DNA from: Eurosta solidaginis
Taxonomy: Eukaryota > Arthropoda > Insecta > Diptera > Tephritidae
Assembly: GCF_040869045.1 (NCBI RefSeq)
Contig: NC_090319.1
Coordinates: 67,676,779-67,740,778, forward strand
Direction: 5' to 3'
DNA length: 64,000 bases
Shown here one piece after another: positions 11,763 through 23,954 of this stretch. A program made the translations under genes and the position numbers. Numbering within the stretch: position 1 is the first letter of the stretch; each line of letters starts with the position of its first letter. Below the pieces are notes generated by a model. The model was not told where the DNA came from. It did not search any database and was given only the letters and a program-made list of their open reading frames with translations.

Positions 11763-13832
11763 TTTTTATTTTTTCTAGTAATCAAAGAGCAAACACTTTT
11801 AAAAAATATAAATAACAATTTTAAAACTTATGCAATAATTTATTATAAAAAAAAAGAATAAAAATAAATTTGTTTATAAAAAAAAGGATAACTGGAAAAT
11901 TTTAAAAGAAATAGAAATTTTTACTGCTATTTTTTTTTCTTTTTTGTTGGGTTCATCTAAATAGTGGATCTAAATAGTAAAATGTCAATAAATAACTTAA
12001 AACTAAAAAAAAAAATTTTATTTAAAAATTTAGAGGAAAAACAAAACGAATAGCAATATTTATTAGAATCTACGAAATATGTATATGCTTAGCTCTACAC
12101 AAAAAAAAAACAAATGTTTGCATTTCTGAAAACTAAAGATTTTTTTCAAGATTTTTAATTTTGACTAAACATAAAAATAAATTTATAATAAATTTTTTCC
12201 GGTTTAATTTTAACTTTTCAAAAATGATAATTCTTAAGATATTTGTATGTACAAATGAGTAAAAAAAAGGCGATTTTTTAAAAAATAGAAAAAAAAACAA
12301 TTCTATTTCCAAAATTTTTCAACATTAAAAAACTTAAGTACAGCAATAAAGCAACTTTATTTTTTCGAAAAATTTTGAAAATCTGAAAAATATTAACGAA
12401 TTCATGCAAATTTTTTTTAGTGATTAGATTACGTAAAATTTTTGGGAAGCATCCGTAGTATAAACAAAAAAATATTTCAAATTGACAAAAAAGAAAAAAC
12501 AATTATAGAATACAGAAAATAAATTTTAATTTTAGATATTTTCTAATAAAAAAAAAAAATAATAAATCAGCATACATTTTATTTTTTACTTACAATTTCT
12601 TTGGTGGAAAACTGAATTTTTTCTCAAGAGTTTAATATATGTTAGATATTAAGAACAAAGAGAAATATTTGTTTCCCAAATTTTAAATGTCAATGAAATC
12701 AAATTACAAATGTGGAAAGTATTTAATGATATTTATATAAAATTTATTTCTTAAACTTAATTTATTAAATTAAATTTATTTCAATACATTTTTTGTACAT
12801 AAAACTAATTATTAACAAATACTAAATTCGCCAAAAATCAAAAAAAGTTTAGAATACAAAGTAAGTTTAGAAAATAACAAATGGGAAAATGTTGTTAAGA
12901 AAAATACCGCTTTTAATTAAAATTAGCGAAAATATTGAAAATTACGAACTTTAAAATTTTTAGGTTTTAAAATATTAATAATTTTTGTCTACTGTATAAG
13001 TTTTTAATTCAACGATTTTAATCTGCAGTATTAAAAATAGAAAAAATGTAGGCTTGTTATTTTTAATAATTTAAATTTTATTTTAAAAAAATTTTTTTAA
13101 TTTGTTACTAACTATTATTATTAATTTCCTAACTGATTTCTAAATTCGTTAAATTGTTCACCACAAAAATGCATACAATTATGTCTGTTTATTAAAAAAA
13201 AAATATAAAATTTTTCTTTTTAATTTTTATAAAATTTTATTATTATTTTTTTCAGTTTATTCCAAATTCAGTTGTCCACTAGAAAAATTTAAAAACTTTG
13301 TTTATTAAAAAAAAAAAACAATGTTTTCACTTTTTTTTCTTTTTATCAGGTTTTTTTTAAATGTTTCCTAAATTCCTTAAATTTTTCACTAAAAAAATCT
13401 TAAAAACTTTGTTTATTTAAAACAAATTTCATTCCTTTTTTATTTTACCCTTTATTCATTTTATTTCCAATTTTTTTTTTACTTATTATATATTTCATTT
13501 CAATATTTTTTTTCTTTTTAGCAACTATATAATTGTGTTTTTTTATAATGTTTTCAAAACTTAAATGGCGCACTAAAAATGTAAACTTTTTTAAATTCTT
13601 GTTTGAAATGTTTTTTCCACTTTTTACTAAGTATTATTATTTTTAAATGTTTGGTTAGTTGACATTTTCATAGCCGTCTTTATTTTTTTGTGCTTGACTG
13701 CACTTAGCTATCTAGATACTAGCAGGTGTACTCAACAATATTTTCTGTCATGCTAAATGTGTAAAGCGGTGGCGATCAAACATTGTTTTTGACAAAGCAA
13801 AAAGCTGAAGAAAAAACAAGAAAATTTCGGGG
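11763..13832. other. A+T desert, no gene
   Basis: About 2 kb of extremely A+T-rich sequence with many homopolymer runs and no credible coding frame, RNA gene or element end. Confidence 0.7.
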
Positions 13833-13844
13833 GAAAAAATTAAC

Positions 13845-14433
13845 TTACTTACTTAATTGGCGCTTAACCGCCTAAACGGTTATGGCCGTCCAACAAAGCG
13901 CGCCAGTCGCTCCTTCGCTCCGCCAACCGGCGCCAATTGGTCACACCAAGGGAGTTTAAATCGTTTTCCACCTGGTCCTTCCAACGGAGTGGTGGCTGCC
14001 CTCTACCTCTGCTTCCATAGGCGGCTTCCGATAGAAACACTTTCTTGGCCGGAGCATCATCTTTCATTCGCATAACATGGCGTAGCCAGCGCAGCCGCTG
14101 CGTTTTAATTCGCTGGACTATGTTGATATCTGCGTATAGCTCGTACAGCTCATCATTAAATCTTCTTCGGTACTCGCCATCGCCAACGCGTAGAGGTCCA
14201 TAAATCTTTCGAAGAACTTTTCTCTCGAACACTCCCAAAGCCGCTTCATCTGCTGTTGTTATGGTCCATGCTTCTGCCCCATATAGCAGGACGGGTACGA
14301 TAAGTGACTTGTAGAGTATGATTTTCGTTCGCCGAGAGAGGACTTTACTTTTCAATTGCCTACCTAGTCCAAAGTAGCATTTATTGGCAAGATTGATTCT
14401 TCGCTGGATTTCAGTGCTGGTGTTGTTGCTAGT
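13845..14433 (-). mobile_element. RTE-type LINE, 5'-truncated 3' fragment, copy 1
   Basis: The minus strand encodes the C-terminal end of an RTE-clade polyprotein: RRINLANKCYFGLG, VLLYGAEAWT, ALGVFERKVLRKIYGP, RIKTQRLRWL and RGQPPLRWKDQVENDL, ending near NWRRLAERRSDWRALLDG. The element ends in TAAG repeats (AATTAAGTAAGTAAG read on the minus strand), a short-repeat tail typical of RTE. Flanks carry near-matching GAAAAAATTAAC (13833-13844) and GAAAAACATTAAC (14434-14446), consistent with a target-site duplication. So this is a 5'-truncated insertion by target-primed reverse transcription. It is not functional because endonuclease and RT core are missing. Confidence 0.85.
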
Positions 14434-14446
14434 GAAAAACATTAAC

Positions 14447-16706
14447 TGCTTGAAGGAAATTGCCAACAATTGTTGTGAATGGCAACACAAATTATCACTC
14501 ACAAAAGTGTATTTAATAATACTGTGCGACATTCAACAAAGATACATAAATTGTAACAATTTGCTAGAACTTACACACAAGAACTCATACAGTGGCTGCT
14601 TGAAATCAGATTGATTTTTCACAGTGTAAAAGAGTTGAGTGTCACGCTATCACGGTTCCGACTTTAAATTCCTCTCTCAGAGTAGGTTTAAGACACCTTC
14701 TCTCAGAATTCGATTGCAAAAGGACCTATCTCTGAACTTTTTCCGAAATATCCTACCTCAGTTTTAAAATTTATTGAATTGTTGCTGAGGTAGAATTCTG
14801 AGATCCGTACAACATATGAAACAAATATCTCTTTTTGGAGAAAAGCGTTGAGCGGAGTTGTGTTCCAGAACTACTTTTCATTCAGAATCGACAACGTGCA
14901 TGTTTTTCCGTTAGATTTGTCAACTTTTGTGGCACAGTGTAATAAATCTTTTTTTGTATACAAGTTTCATATCGTCGCCCGCTTGCCAGAAGCATGAACG
15001 TGCCAAAATGAAAATGTTGGGAAATCGAGTTTGAAAGTTTATTGCTCTCAAAATTAGAGGAATTAGTTTCTAGTGTAAAAATGTAGTTATATATTATACT
15101 CACACTATGCTCTTTTAACTGAGATAAATGTTCTGCTCGCATTACTTTTACTCTCCGAGATTTAGCATATTCACTTTTCTGGCACAACAAAAATTTAAAA
15201 AGCTGGTATATTTTTTGTTAACACGTCTATACAAAAAAATTAAAAGTAGTCGGATTAGGTTAATCTGCTCATGCTTTCTATGCATTTTGATGCGCTGAAT
15301 CCGAATAAGCTATAAGAATTGGCCCAATTGGTAATGGTATGGCCTTAACATCAAAAGACGTAAAAAATCACTGCAGATTGATTTTTAAATAACGTTAGGG
15401 GCAAGTCAAGACCTGCTAGGCCAATTCGGTTGGCGGTTTGGGATTCGGAGCATCACAGTACTTGGGAAAACATCCGCGGCTTTGACTTATCGAAAGTATG
15501 TATGTAAATGAAAAAAGTTATACATTTAATTCACTAGTTCTTATTTCGGTATAACCAGTTTTTCACACAATTTTTCCAAATATTCTAGTTTTGATTCGGG
15601 AAGAGGCAACTGCTTCGAATAAACCGGTTTGCCTTCATTTAAACAACTATTATTTTTAAGATATTAAGCTATTAAAAATTCTTCATCGGTGTAATTATTT
15701 TTGAAGAATACCAGCACGTATACCCGAACGATGGAACATACAAATATGTGCTGTTCTTATTTTTTTTTTCAAAAATTGTAAAAATTGTTTAGCTATATCA
15801 ACGAATGTGTCATACAATATGCCACATTCATTTTTCTGGCTCTACTTTGTGTGATTGAATTGTACATTCGTGAAATTGGCATTGCAAATTATTGGAGTTT
15901 CCATGTACATACGTAGGAAGCTCTAGATTTAAGTAGAACCTAGAGAATCTAAAGGGTAATCCAAAGAGGCCTCTAACACAAAATCGGAAAAATTGCACAT
16001 TCATGCTTCTGGCTAGCGGGCGTCGATATATAATATTTATTTTATATTTTTAGCTTCTTTGCCATCACTTTTAGTTAATTTTATTTTAGATATTTACCTG
16101 TGCTGTTTTATTTTTATACATAGTTTTCCTTCGCCTAGATAAATATTTATTTTCCTATTGAAGCATCATAATCATGAACATTTGCCAGCGTAAGTGAGTG
16201 ACTAAACAGATTATCATCGTTTTGGCAAAAGTACAAAAAAAAATTAACTGCAAAATTTAATTGCTTAGCAAAAAGAAATTCAAGAGGTGAATAGGCTAAC
16301 TACATAAGTAAGAATGTAGCCGACAGTAAATATAATTAGATATAAAATGTGTCAGCACATCGTATTTAAGATAGACTGTCGTAATATGATAAGTTGCATA
16401 TTTAAGTGGATAATGCATGGGACATTTGTTTTTTTGATTAGTTAAATAATGCATCGCGTTTTTATTCGTTTTGCTGTATGTTCTCGACATTTTAAATTGC
16501 AAATGTGAGTTGTTTTCTTGGCAAGTGGGAGCTGTTGTTTTACACGTATTATATATACACGACTATGTTAAAGATCACTCTATATCGGGTATTGTTTCGA
16601 AAAAACGCTATCTCTCTTTTTTTGAAAGACGCCCTATCTTATTATTTGATTGTAGAACTTTTGATCTCAGATGTTGGGGATTCAAGGGGTGGGTTGAAAA
16701 GAGCAA
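14447..16706. other. No gene seen
   Basis: No supported gene or element. Short open frames on both strands lack recognisable motifs. Confidence 0.5.
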
Positions 16707-17050
16707 TACAAATGTTTATAGCTTCAGAGCTTCCGCAATCCAATTGTCAACCTCAGCTACGCGTGGGGAATCCTGTTACAAGCATTAATGTATTTATCAT
16801 ACACATATTTAGCAGGCGAGACTCTGGCGACCCAAATTCTTCATGGAACAAGGAGGCGGCGGGGGGAGGGTGGCCTAGAGGGTTTATTGTGGTCATATTA
16901 ATCGTTCCCGAGATGTTCGGGCTAGTATCTTAATAGTGCTTGTTACCGTAAGGAACCGTATCTATTTTCGGCAAAGGACCATAAACATCAATGACACTCC
17001 CCAAAACCGTCGGCGAGTGTCTTTATCGTTAATACAACAACAACAACAAC
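16707..17050 (+). mobile_element. CAA-tailed retroposon fragment, copy 2
   Basis: Plus-strand copy of the family at 8498-8830. Landmarks in order are CCAATTGTCAACCTCAGCTA, CTCTGGCGACCC, TTATTGTGGTCATATTAATC, CGAGATGTTCGGGCTAG, GACACTCCCC and a (CAA)5 tail at about 17036-17050. A 35-base insertion (about 16787-16821, ATTAATGTATTTATC and so on) interrupts the consensus order. No convincing target-site duplication was found. Open frames across it are accidental. Confidence 0.65.
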
Positions 17051-17312
17051 ATCTCAGAACGACCTATATTACAGTTCACTTAAAGAACGACCCATCGAAA
17101 ATTAAATCTTGCATATACCCTATCCTTTAATTTTTTATACACAATAACGCCTCAACTCAAAGGCCCGTTCCACAAAAGATTCAAGTCTTGTAATACAAGT
17201 AAATTTCTTCTAAAAAAAAAACTGTGTCCGAACGAATTCACTTGTACTACAAAACTTGTATTTTTATGAGCTTCTTTAAAGAGCGCTCCAAATAAGACAT
17301 GAATTGACATTT

Positions 17313-17327
17313 ATTCGTAGAACTTTT
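17313..17327. repeat. 15-bp target-site duplication, left arm
   Basis: ATTCGTAGAACTTTT, identical to 19031-19045; it brackets the RTE insertion. Confidence 0.85.
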
Positions 17328-17550
17328 ACTTACTTACTTACTTAATTGGCGCTTAACCGTCTAAACGGTTATGGCCGTCCAACAAGGCGCGCCAGTCGCT
17401 CCTTCGCTCCGCCAACCGGCGCCAATTGGTCACACCAAGGGAGTTTAAATCGTTTTCCACCTGGTGCTTCCAACGGAGTGGGGGCCGCCCTCTACCTCTG
17501 CTTCCATAGGCGGGTTCCGATAGAAACACTTTCTTGGCCGAGCATCATCT

Positions 17551-17935
17551 TTTGTTTGTGTTATGATTTTAACTCTCACTCGAATTCATTTGATATAACG
17601 AATTCACTTTTTACTATAAGGAAAACTGTCCTATCCTATCTTAACTCGTAACAAAATAAAAATAAAAAAAATAACTATCTTTATATGCTAAATCGTTAAC
17701 TTATTTAACAATTTACTATATGTATAATTTTCTACTGTTATGTATATAATACTCAGCTGATGATTTTTATTCTGTAGCTGAGCAGTTTTAGATCTCGACG
17801 CTTAACAAACCTCCGCCTATCAACAACTCGGGAAAAACAAAAACAAATCCGTGCGTCATGCGGATGCGCCCCTCGTGTCGGTTGGGCGGGTTTTGGAGAG
17901 TATTAATCCGTTGGGTTTATTATTATTATTATTAT
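17551..17935 (+). mobile_element. (ATT)n-tailed retroelement nested in RTE copy 2
   Basis: The sequence ends in TTATTATTATTATTAT and shares more than 200 bases with a second copy at 56731-56955, including CGCTTAACAAACCTCCGCC, GTGCGTCATGCGGATGCGCC, CCTCGTGTCGGTTGGG and GTATTAATCCGTTGGGTTTA. A trinucleotide 3' tail and variable 5' length mark a 5'-truncated non-LTR element or SINE. A few bases of the RTE target (CATTCGC, present in the related RTE copy at 38962-39292) are missing at the junction, suggesting a small target deletion. No coding region is recognisable. Confidence 0.7.
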
Positions 17936-18965
17936 AACATGGCCTAGCCAGCGCAGCCGCTGCGTTTTAATTCGCTGGACTATGTTGATGTCTGCGTATA
18001 GCTCGTAAAGCTCATCATGAAATCTTCTTCGGTACTCGCCATCGCCAACGCGTAGAGGCCCATAAATCTTTCGAAGAACTTTTCTCTCGAACACTCCCAA
18101 AGCCGCTTCATCTGCTGTTGTCATGGTCCATGCTTCTGCCCCATATAGCGGGACGGGTACGATAAGTGACTTGTAGAGTATGATTTTCGTGCGCCGAGAG
18201 AGGACTTTACCTTTCAATTGCCTACCTAGTCCAAAGTAGCATTTATTGGCAAGATTGATTCTTCGCTGGATTTCAGTGCTGATGTTGTTGCTAGTGTTGA
18301 TGCTGGTTCCCAAATAAACGAAGTCTTCTACTATTTCGAAATTATGGCTGCCAACAGTAGCGTGGTTGCCAAGGCGCATATGCGCTGACTCTTTGCTCGA
18401 TGACAGCAGGTACTTCGTTTTGTCCTCATTCACCATCAAAACCATCTTTACCGCTTCTTTTTCCAGTTTGGAGTAAGCAGAACTAACAGCGCGGGTGTTT
18501 AGGCCGATGATATCAATGTCATCAGCATATGCCAGTAATTGCACGCTTTTATAGTATATTGTTCCAGTGCGTTTAAGTTCTGCGGCTAGTATAATTTTCT
18601 CCAGCATCAAATTAAAGAAATCGCACGATAGGGGGTCACCCTGTCTGAAACCTCGTTTATTTTCGAACGGCTCGGAGAAGTCCTTCCCAATTGTGACTGA
18701 GCTGATGGTGTTGCTCAATGTCATTTTGCACAGCCGTATAAGTTTTGCGGGGAAATCAAATTCAGACATAGCGGCATATAGGCAGCTCCTTTTCGTGCTG
18801 TCGAAAGCGGCTTTAAAGTCGACGAAGAGGTGATGTGTGTCGATTCTCTTTTCACGGGTTTTTTCCTAGATTTGGCGCATTGTGAAAATCTGGTAGATGG
18901 TAGATTTACCAGGTGTGAAGCGGCACTGATAAGGTCCAATCAGCCGGTTCACGGTGGGCTTCAAT
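17936..18965 (-). pseudogene. Reverse transcriptase domain of RTE LINE (partial)
   Basis: Part of the ORF2-type polyprotein that would reverse-transcribe element RNA at the chromosomal nick. Motifs in order are GKSTIYQIFTMRQ, a TAG stop (about 18868-18870), FVDFKAAFDS with the first catalytic Asp (about 18800-18830), RGFRQGDPLS (about 18635), AYADDIDIIG with the catalytic Asp pair (about 18510-18540), EDFVYLGTSI, then the thumb and C-terminal region LYGAEAWTMT and FERKVLRKIYGP. The frame from about 18865 to 17936 is open, so all RT catalytic motifs survive. The N-terminal endonuclease is absent and the C-terminus is cut at RLRWLGHV by the nested insertion; the lost tail lies at 17344-17550. 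Confidence 0.88.
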
Positions 18966-19030
18966 CTTTCGCACAATAAACTTGAAAGGACCTTATATGC
19001 GATATTAAGAAGGCTGATTCCACGTACACG

Positions 19031-19045
19031 ATTCGTAGAACTTTT
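19031..19045. repeat. 15-bp target-site duplication, right arm
   Basis: ATTCGTAGAACTTTT, identical to 17313-17327. Confidence 0.85.
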
Positions 19046-19247
19046 GCTTGTTATAAATTACCTTTTTCAGAATTTTACTGAAGAACGGTTCTAGAAATAT
19101 TCCAGTTGAATATTTCTGTATAACTGGTTTCCGCTAAGGGACTTTTTATTTAAATTCAATACAAAATATTTATGTTAGGTGGTTTTTTGGCTGAGCCCTT
19201 GAAAAGCCTTTTTTATCAGACCATGAGCTTAGGAACTCATAGAATCT

Positions 19248-19307
19248 AATTTGAACTGGCTGTTCCGTGATGGCCTTACATAGACTGAATGCATCCATAG
19301 TGTTGAA
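19248..19307 (+). repeat. Short dispersed repeat, copy 2
   Basis: TTGAACTGGCTGTTCCGTGA, then ACATAGACTGAATGCATCC and ATAGTGTT; same family as at 7940. Confidence 0.65.
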
Positions 19308-19339
19308 TAGGATTTTAAGTTTAATCACTGTATGCGGAT

Positions 19340-19870
19340 ATGTTGTCTCTATTTTTCAAGGTCGTGTTCCTGTATACGATTTCTGTTCATAAGTTGTCCG
19401 TGTTCTTAGCTGATATATACATATATACTCTAAGCCGGTCTTTCTGGTCTCCAGGCAATCTCCTTGTACCCTTTGTTGATCTATATACACCCAAGCCAGT
19501 ATTTCTGTTCCTAAGCTAGGCTTCTTTTACTCTAAGCCGCTCGATTTTTACTCTAAGTCGACGTTTCTAGTCTGGTTTTTTATCCCGAGCCTTTTTTTAC
19601 ATTAAGCCGGTGTTTTCGTTCTCCATCTATTCTCCCTGTACCTTAGGCCATTAGCCTTCAGTTATCTACACCTCACTCCCGGATTTATGTTCCCTAGCAA
19701 GACTTTTTTTATTCTTACCTGATCACTTTGTACTCTTTGTTGGTATTTCTATTCTAAAGCCGTTCTCTCTTGACTTTATGTCGGTCTTACTTCTCTCTTG
19801 TAAAGTCGGTCTTGTGATTCTGACAGCTCTTGCTACTGCTGACTCCCTATGTCGTTTTGATTAGAGTTCA
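19340..19870. repeat. Degenerate tandem array with CTCTAAGCCGGT motif
   Basis: The motif TACTCTAAGCCGGTCTTTCT and decayed forms (CTAAGCCGCTCG, CTAAGTCGACG, TTAAGCCGGTG, TCTAAAGCCGTTC) recur every few tens of bases. The unit seems to be about 35 bases, but register is lost in places. The plus strand is pyrimidine-rich. No coding frame or known satellite recognised. Confidence 0.6.
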
Positions 19871-20456
19871 ATCTCCTTCCCTTTCATGGTGTCACTCACC
19901 ATCATCTATTCCGAGATATTCACTGCAGAATATCACATGTTAACCTTTTCATCTACCCCAATACTCTTGGTTTAAGTAAATATCTAAGCTAAATACCTTT
20001 AATACCGACCCAGCAATAACAGTAAGAGTTAGAAACAAAAACTGGATTATTTAATTCCAGCGCTGATGCAATTTCTTAATTTTCCGCTTACTATCTTTCC
20101 TTGGTTTTCTTTTAGTAATCTTTCCTTCTCTTTTTTTCTTTGAAACCACACTACTTAGTTTTGCGCTTCACTAGTTTTTTGCTCATTCGAACAAGTAAAC
20201 AAATTTTCAATTTATTTAAAATTTAATGTAAAATCATATAGCGAAAACTGTGTGATAAAAAAGTAGAAAAGCGTGGATAGTGCATGAAAGCAAAATACGA
20301 AACGGCTACAAAAACGACGGCAAGGTTTTACTTTGTAATTATGTTCATACTTTTTTCTATGCCCAAATTTAGCACTTCCTTTCTAACCATTTTTGTGCGT
20401 GTGGTGCGGTGTTCCTATATCTTTTCATATTTTCTGTGCTTGTTTTCCTAAGTGCT
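19871..20456. other. No gene seen
   Basis: A+T-rich, nothing supported. Confidence 0.5.
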
Positions 20457-21330
20457 CTGTAGGGAAGTCAGTAACTAGTTATGCAAATTTCTGGTTCCTA
20501 ACCAGACCTAAAGTACTAAATAAGTACTAGTTCGGTAGTATCTAGATTGTCTCTAGTTCAAAAGTCAACAATGTGTGGTTTGCAGTAGCTTCTACTATGA
20601 GCCTGCTTTCTTTCCCTATACTTCAAAGCCCAAAGCCTTTCCCTTACGTAAACTCAATAGCAGATTATAAATCAATCTGCAGGAAAAGGGTTCCACCAAG
20701 AAAATTTTTTAGCCATAGATTTAACAGAATACATTTGGGCAATATGAAGCAACCTGTATTTGAGTCAATTTATGTATATGTGTAATGCCTAAGTCGTTCA
20801 CAGAGCAATTTTGGGGAATCCGAAATCCTTTTTGTCTGTACATACACACACACACACACTTCTGAAAGGGTTTCTACGTTTTGTCCGTTAGATTGGTTCG
20901 GGGGATATTATTTTAAAGAGTGTCCAAAGGCCGGCAATGCAGAAAGGTACCAGCTAAATTTTTGAACTTTTGCCTGGATCTAAACTATCCTCGAAACGGA
21001 GTTGATATTGCAAATGAATATATTTACGAAGTGGTTTGGAACTATCGAAAAAGGGGCAAAATCGTGTTTAAAGCCAACAAAAGATATAGAATTGAAGTGT
21101 TAATTTGTAAACTAGTTCGGAACTATCGAAAAAGTAACAAGAAAGCATTTAGTTCTTAAGTGGAAATTTAGATCTAGTTCGGAGCAACAAAAAGTTAATT
21201 TCCACCGCTTAGGGCATCGCCATGGTAACTTTCCCAGTTGAAAGCATGTAAAAGAGATAGAGAGCGAACTAGTAGTGCTTCCGAATGCACTAGAAGCGCA
21301 CCAGTTTTGAACTAGCGGTTTACCCTACAG
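20457..21330. repeat. Dispersed repeat of unknown class, long copy
   Basis: Starts CTGTAGGGAAGTCAGTAAC and ends TACCCTACAG, so the termini form a short CTGTAGGG inverted repeat. Internally the block TAGTTCGGAACTATCGAAAA recurs about 80 bases apart (about 21036 and 21115). The beginning and the final third match a shorter copy at 57196-57470 (AATTTCCACCGC, GAATGCACTAGAA, CCAGTT). No flanking duplication found. It may be a decayed DNA transposon; open frames inside have no recognisable motifs. Confidence 0.45.
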
Positions 21331-22190
21331 GGTGCGTTACACACAACAATTGCTAATTTTGTTAGCTACTAAAGGATTAACGTACTCGATTACCACAAAC
21401 GCAAGTTCAGGTGTTAAAGCTAAGCTGTAATATACTACATCGTGTTATGTAAATGTATTTTTTTTTTATTTTTAAACTCACACTTTATTTGCTTAACAAA
21501 CCCCACGCCTAATTGTGCATATCTAAGTTGAAGTTTTTTTCTTTTTATTTTCTTTTATTTTCAACGCTTTCATTAGTATGTAGTTAGTTGCATTCTTTAT
21601 TGTTGTGTGAAATTTAAAGCAACGTTATTGTTTTTCGCAGAACTAGCCTTACTGTTCCCGAGCCCTGCTACAACTTCCTCGGTTTTCTTTGTACTATTTA
21701 TAACATGCTGGAAAAAATGCTTCATAATACATTCAAACATATTTATTACATATAAAACAAAACTAGTTTTTTTGAGTTCACTAACTTTTTTAATTGTGTG
21801 AATTATTATTGTTTGCTACTTTCTGTGTGAGCTCAACTCTCGCAATCTATCTTTTCTATGCTATTTGTTTTACCCCATTTAGTTCTTTGACCTGTTTTTT
21901 TTATGCGTTTCTCTTTCCCAACTTCTTGTCATTGTAATTACTAAGCTGTTTGTTTTGTAATTCATAGTTCTAACTCTTTTTTGATTTACACGACTAGTAC
22001 AATATTTTGTTGCCTTACATAATTACTATAATTATGTGGAAATATTGCTGTATTGAACTTTGAACTTTAAAAGCCTATGATTTAGTTAAATATTTTACGC
22101 TTGCTGTGCGTTAAATTGCTTTCGATGGAACGTACATTGACAACAGATTTATCAGTAAACAGCGAGAGTGATATGATGGTACAGGATCTA
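21331..22190. other. No gene seen
   Basis: A+T-rich; no supported gene or element. Confidence 0.5.
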
Positions 22191-22194
22191 CGAA

Positions 22195-22510
22195 GTTCAT
22201 CTACCGCAACGAAAAGCGCACAAAAGCTCTCTGAACAGACTCCAAACTCTTGATATAAACAGCATGAAAAGGTCTCCAAACAAATACTGCATACTCCAAC
22301 CTCGATCGCACTAAAGATGTGTACAATAGTTTGAGAGTATAAGAGCCTGAAAATGATGGGCAGTGACGGTGGATGAAAGTCAACATCGCATACGCTTTAG
22401 AAACTATATAGCTTATGTTAGTGTTCAAAGCTTCACCTATTCTTAAAAGCTGAAGTTGCGAAATCTTTGCTAAGGCAGCCCTTATTCCCGGTATACAGCT
22501 CAAGTATCTA
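22195..22510 (-). pseudogene. Non-LTR reverse transcriptase C-terminal fragment
   Basis: A minus-strand frame reads NISYIVSKAYAMLTFIHR, then LKLLYTSLVRSRLEYAVFVW and SLESVQRAFVRFSLR. This is the segment after the RT palm in jockey/R1-like LINEs, where the pattern YxSLVRSxLEY-W-P..-IE-IQ-F is typical (family knowledge). Only about 100 residues are present; no catalytic motif, tail or target duplication is visible. An isolated, dead scrap of a family different from the RTE copies. Confidence 0.75.
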
Positions 22511-23950
22511 CTGTAAAAAGCTTTCGAAAGTTATATCGGATTGCTTGCCCATATGTCGATACAGCTGTTCATTTATATAAATAAAACCATAAACAATCCG
22601 CTTGAGATTTTATCAACTCTCTTTCATTCTTCCAACTACAAATATTTTTTAAATTCAATACTTTTTTTCTTCATATCTTTTGTTTTGATCGCTTACCTCA
22701 TTCTTTGAGTTTATTCACCTCAATGTACTTGCGTATAATTTTTTTACTATGTACAATGTATGCATCGTTTTTACCGTTACTTATATGTAATTCTACGCAT
22801 GTCTTATTATACACCACCTCTTTCTGTTTATGCCTATTCATACTCTGATGTGATTCCTCTTCTATAATGATTTCACTTTTGAACACCTTTTTGACATATT
22901 TATTTATTTACATCAATTGTTCGTTGCTCATTATAATTCACGGTAAGATTTTAAGTCTTAATTTTGATTGTTCTTCTGGCATGATTCATTTGATACGAAT
23001 TTTCGGATGTTCTGTTTTTCTTGAGAGTGATGTTATGAATAAATCGCATAATTTTAGTTGTGTTTCAACTTAGTTGAAAAATGGTGGAAATTTACACGTA
23101 GATTTGTTCCATAATGAATGGAGAACTACCTCCGTCCTGCTGTGAAAACATATCACATAGAGAGCCTTCATATTATGATTTACAAATTTAGATCAAACCC
23201 GGGATCAACTCTTAAGAACATCTTGTTCAAGAAAAGTAAGAAACTGACTACCTCCCCCCATATGCGGTAGAAGAATTTGGCAGACTGAAGCGGTTACCAA
23301 CTGTTTTCTTGGTGTAGTTATTGTGAACTTGATTGAACAGATCGATTGGTATTGAACTAAGGAACTTGTCTCTATGTATAATTTCACAAATCCATACTTT
23401 CTCTTCTTATCGGAAATGTAAATTCCATAAGCAGTGTCAAAAGATAGGATTGTATGATTTAATCACAATCTAGAGGCTTCTATATCTCATTATATCTCAT
23501 GAGGGTTTTATCTGCTTTAGCTAATACTTCAGTCTATGTTTCATTAAAGCGCCGAATAATTACTATCTTGCACGGAACAACATACGTGAGACTTCATTGA
23601 AGTGACTTAAGTGGAAATCGAAACCAGACAGAACTTTATTGATCAATTCTGACTCACCAATAGTCATCATGACTAGTTGCAGTATATTTGATCAAAACTT
23701 CTATTCAATTATAGTCACCAACGCAGTTCTTTGAAGTAATGTTAAATAGATCACAGTAATCCCACTCGTTCGCTGGTCTTTCTGCAAGAAACTAAGCCTA
23801 TACCTGTTCTATTAAAACATAGCATAGATACAATAACGTGGAATTAGATCATCGTCCATTTCCTTAATCTATAAATCTTACAAAAAAAAAAAATAAAAAT
23901 TCTAAACATTTCGTCAAAACTAAAAAAAAAGTTCTAGTTTTAGTATGTTT
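22511..23950. other. No gene seen
   Basis: Mixed A+T-rich sequence with no supported coding region or repeat. Confidence 0.5.
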
Positions 23951-23954
23951 GTAT

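Larger units (their letters stand above)
17328..19030 (-). mobile_element. RTE-type LINE, copy 2, 5'-truncated, split by a nested insertion
   Basis: Bracketed by a perfect 15-bp duplication (17313-17327 and 19031-19045). Read on the minus strand the element starts inside the RT domain and runs to a (TAAG)4 tail at 17328-17343. It is interrupted at 17551-17935 by an (ATT)n-tailed element. Without that insert it would be about 1.3 kb. The first part overlaps the 3'-most portion of the RTE copy at 61940-63800, so the two together cover most of the family. The long perfect duplication suggests a young insertion. Confidence 0.9.

Noticed and set aside
16471..17130. Three plus-strand open frames of 60-140 residues
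   Set aside because: They cross the CAA-tailed retroposon and its junctions; no domain, and the sequence matches a non-coding repeat family.
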